From contig KB900461.1 in the NCBI GenBank assembly GCA_000378885.1, positions 62,001 to 126,000 of the forward strand: a stretch of 64,000 nucleotides of DNA, read 5' to 3'. The position numbers and the translations under genes are program-made. This DNA is from an actinobacterium SCGC AAA044-N04. GTDB lineage: Bacteria > Actinomycetota > Actinomycetes > Nanopelagicales > Nanopelagicaceae. Below are positions 62,701-64,000 of this stretch, one piece after another. Below the pieces are notes generated by a model. That model was not told where the DNA came from and searched no databases. It saw only the letters and a program-made list of their open reading frames with translations. Each line of letters starts with the position of its first letter. The stretch's first letter is position 1.

Positions 62701-64000
62701 TGCAATCACAGGCACACCAGACGCTGCAAGTGATTTCACTTTGAGCTTCACAGTTACAGACTCGCAAAATATTTCAACCACTGTCACCGGCGTGAGATTT
62801 AGGATAACTGCACCAATAATTCGACCTTCAATTACATCGCCAACTACTGGATCAACCATCACGGGTATGAGTGGAACACCTTTTAATTCAGCGGTTATCT
62901 TCACAGGTGGCACATCCCCGGTGACCGCAAGTATTTCTGCGGGCACACGACCTTCATGGTTTAGCTTGGCTTCTAGCGGAGCAATAACAGGAACACCAGA
63001 TGCTGCTGGCGAATTCACCCTGTCCTTTAAAGTAACTGATAGTAATAATGAAACCGCGACCGTAACAGCGGTTCATTTTGTTATTTATGAAAACTTTGGC
63101 GCATTATTAGATCGTGGAAACGAATTAACCGATTCGCTCAATATTGAAATTGATCGTATTGATGCGCTTTATGCCCAAGCACAGTCAGGGAATTTAAATG
63201 CCTCGCAAATTAATTCACTTGTAACTCAAGTCCAAACAAGTAGAAGTTTGACTCAGGGTTATGTGCAAGAGGCAAATAATGCTTTGAGTTACATCGCTAG
63301 CGTGCTTTCGAGCCTTGATTCAAACAATACCCAGACCGCACTTGATGCAAGGGGTGCTTTTAATGCTGCAATAGCAGCTGGAATAGTTGCTGTTGCTAGT
63401 ACGAACAGAGCTTTGGCATTGCTGACTCGTCTCTCGCGCCCCACCATCTCAGGACCATCGAGCATCGCGGGAACTGTTGGCAGCGCACTTACTCCCGTCA
63501 CTCTCACTCTCGGTGGTGGAACAGGATCTGAAACTGCAACCGTTACCTCCGGCTACGCACTTCCCGCCGGCCTTACTCTTTCTTCTGCAGGTCGCATCAG
63601 TGGAACTCCTAATATCGCAGGAACAAGAACCGTTAGTTTCACCGTCACTGACAGCCTAAATGAAACAGCAACTGCAACTGTTGAGTTTGTGATCTCACTT
63701 GCAACTGCTCCGACATCTCCAACCCCAGTAGTTGTTAAAGATCCACCACAAACCTCTTCAATCACTGAGATCGTTCAAGGTTGCCCAACTAGCCCCAACA
63801 CAGTTCTCATCAAAGGCTCCTTCCAAGCAACCATCTCTAACATCTCAATCAACAACCGCATGATTGATAGAACTCAATGGAAGCAAAGTGCAAGCCAGGT
63901 AGAGATAACACTGGGTGGTGCAAACGTAGGCACCTTGGATATTCAAATATTCAACGGACAAATTCCAGTCCTGCCATCACAGATGATTTCAGTGACAGCA
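59754..64000 (+). CDS. Giant secreted Ig-like/LamG/DUF1566 surface protein; start codon disrupted; runs off right edge
   Basis: One frame stays open from 59717 to base 64000 (over 1,400 codons). The N-terminus is a clear signal peptide: basic KFHR, hydrophobic core VITWALFVCLLG, then NQASA. That frame has no ATG, GTG or TTG before the signal peptide. The GTG at 59754 is one base out of frame, and a fifth A in the A4 run 59758-59761 would join them. Domains: N-terminal unknown region, IPT/TIG (about 60605-60870), LamG-like (60900-61580), putative Ig (61640-61860), DUF1566/Lcl-like (61880-62540, with GGGLNDWYL), two tandem Ig-like repeats (62545-63090), a helical spacer (63094-63430), another Ig-like domain (63445-63700), then more. 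It is likely an adhesin or surface-layer protein; the ligand is unknown. Confidence 0.8.
62545..63090 (+). repeat. Tandem Ig-like domain repeat inside the giant protein
   Basis: Two neighbouring domains share the pattern G(G/A)T-PSWF-LAS-GAITGTPDAA-FTLSF-VTDS. The matching points lie 279 bp (93 codons) apart, for example 62702 and 62981. The nucleotide match is weaker than the protein match, so the duplication is not recent. Confidence 0.75.

Overview
The window is a chromosomal origin region from a small-genome actinobacterium. Gene order matches the Mycobacterium/Streptomyces origin neighbourhood (gyrB, recF, dnaN, dnaA | rpmH, rnpA, yidD, yidC, jag, rsmG, parA, parB; then cwlM, trxA, trxB, murJ, DUF6049-like gene, Nudix, CCA enzyme; then DUF5318, PBP1, GT87, rpsF, ssb, rpsR, rplI, dnaB). 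Base composition looks much less GC-rich than soil Actinobacteria. Genes are packed with overlapping ends, and many starts lack a Shine-Dalgarno. This best fits a freshwater 'Candidatus Planktophila/Nanopelagicus' (acI) type genome; the lineage is an inference from gene order and style, not from a marker search.

Layout. 1-6077: replication genes on the minus strand (gyrB running off the left edge, dciA, recF, dnaN, dnaA). DnaA boxes lie both between dnaA and dnaN and between dnaA and rpmH, so oriC is here and replication diverges. 6354-10935: plus-strand rpmH to parB block with two parS-like sites, at the first codons of rsmG and parA. 10932-17865: minus-strand aminotransferase and cell-wall/redox block (cwlM-like, trxA, trxB, murJ, DUF6049-like, Nudix). 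17898-25870: CCA enzyme, an MFS gene, then DUF5318-PBP1-GT87 and rpsF-ssb-rpsR-rplI ending in a clear terminator. 25915-29302: a divergent choline-kinase-like/dimethylglycine-dehydrogenase-like pair. 29578-31026: dnaB, preceded by a cluster of DnaA-box-like sequences. 31027-40246: DMT exporter, acyl-CoA dehydrogenase, dcd, lemA-htpX, a two-component system and an Fe-S oxidoreductase. 40406-44025: dnaK-grpE-dnaJ-hspR with a HAIR operator. 44026-50367: Lys-rich basic protein, pyrE, dedA, and a sugar ABC transporter plus GH1 beta-glucosidase. 50507-59628: H+-pyrophosphatase, topA, MFS-thymidylate kinase fusion, holB, a VOC protein. About 59754-64000: a very large secreted Ig-like/LamG surface protein that runs off the right edge.

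How the genes work together. The window holds most of the initiation and segregation machinery: DnaA, DnaN, DnaB, its probable loader DciA, gyrase B, topoisomerase I, SSB, HolB, ParA/ParB and parS. It also holds cell-wall synthesis (MurJ, a CwlM-like regulator, PBP1), the membrane insertion pathway (RnpA/YidD/YidC/Jag) and a self-regulated chaperone operon.

Most notable signals: (i) at least eleven genes without a Shine-Dalgarno carry a TANNNT hexamer 5-8 nt before the start codon, the signature of leaderless transcription, including a divergent pair whose two -10 hexamers overlap; (ii) a DnaA-box cluster in front of dnaB; (iii) the giant surface protein has an intact signal peptide but no usable start codon, and one extra A in an A4 run would restore a GTG start; (iv) a putative S6 leader that pairs with the rpsF Shine-Dalgarno; (v) a CwlM-like amidase lacking most catalytic residues. 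No tRNA, rRNA, CRISPR array, insertion sequence or prophage was seen.
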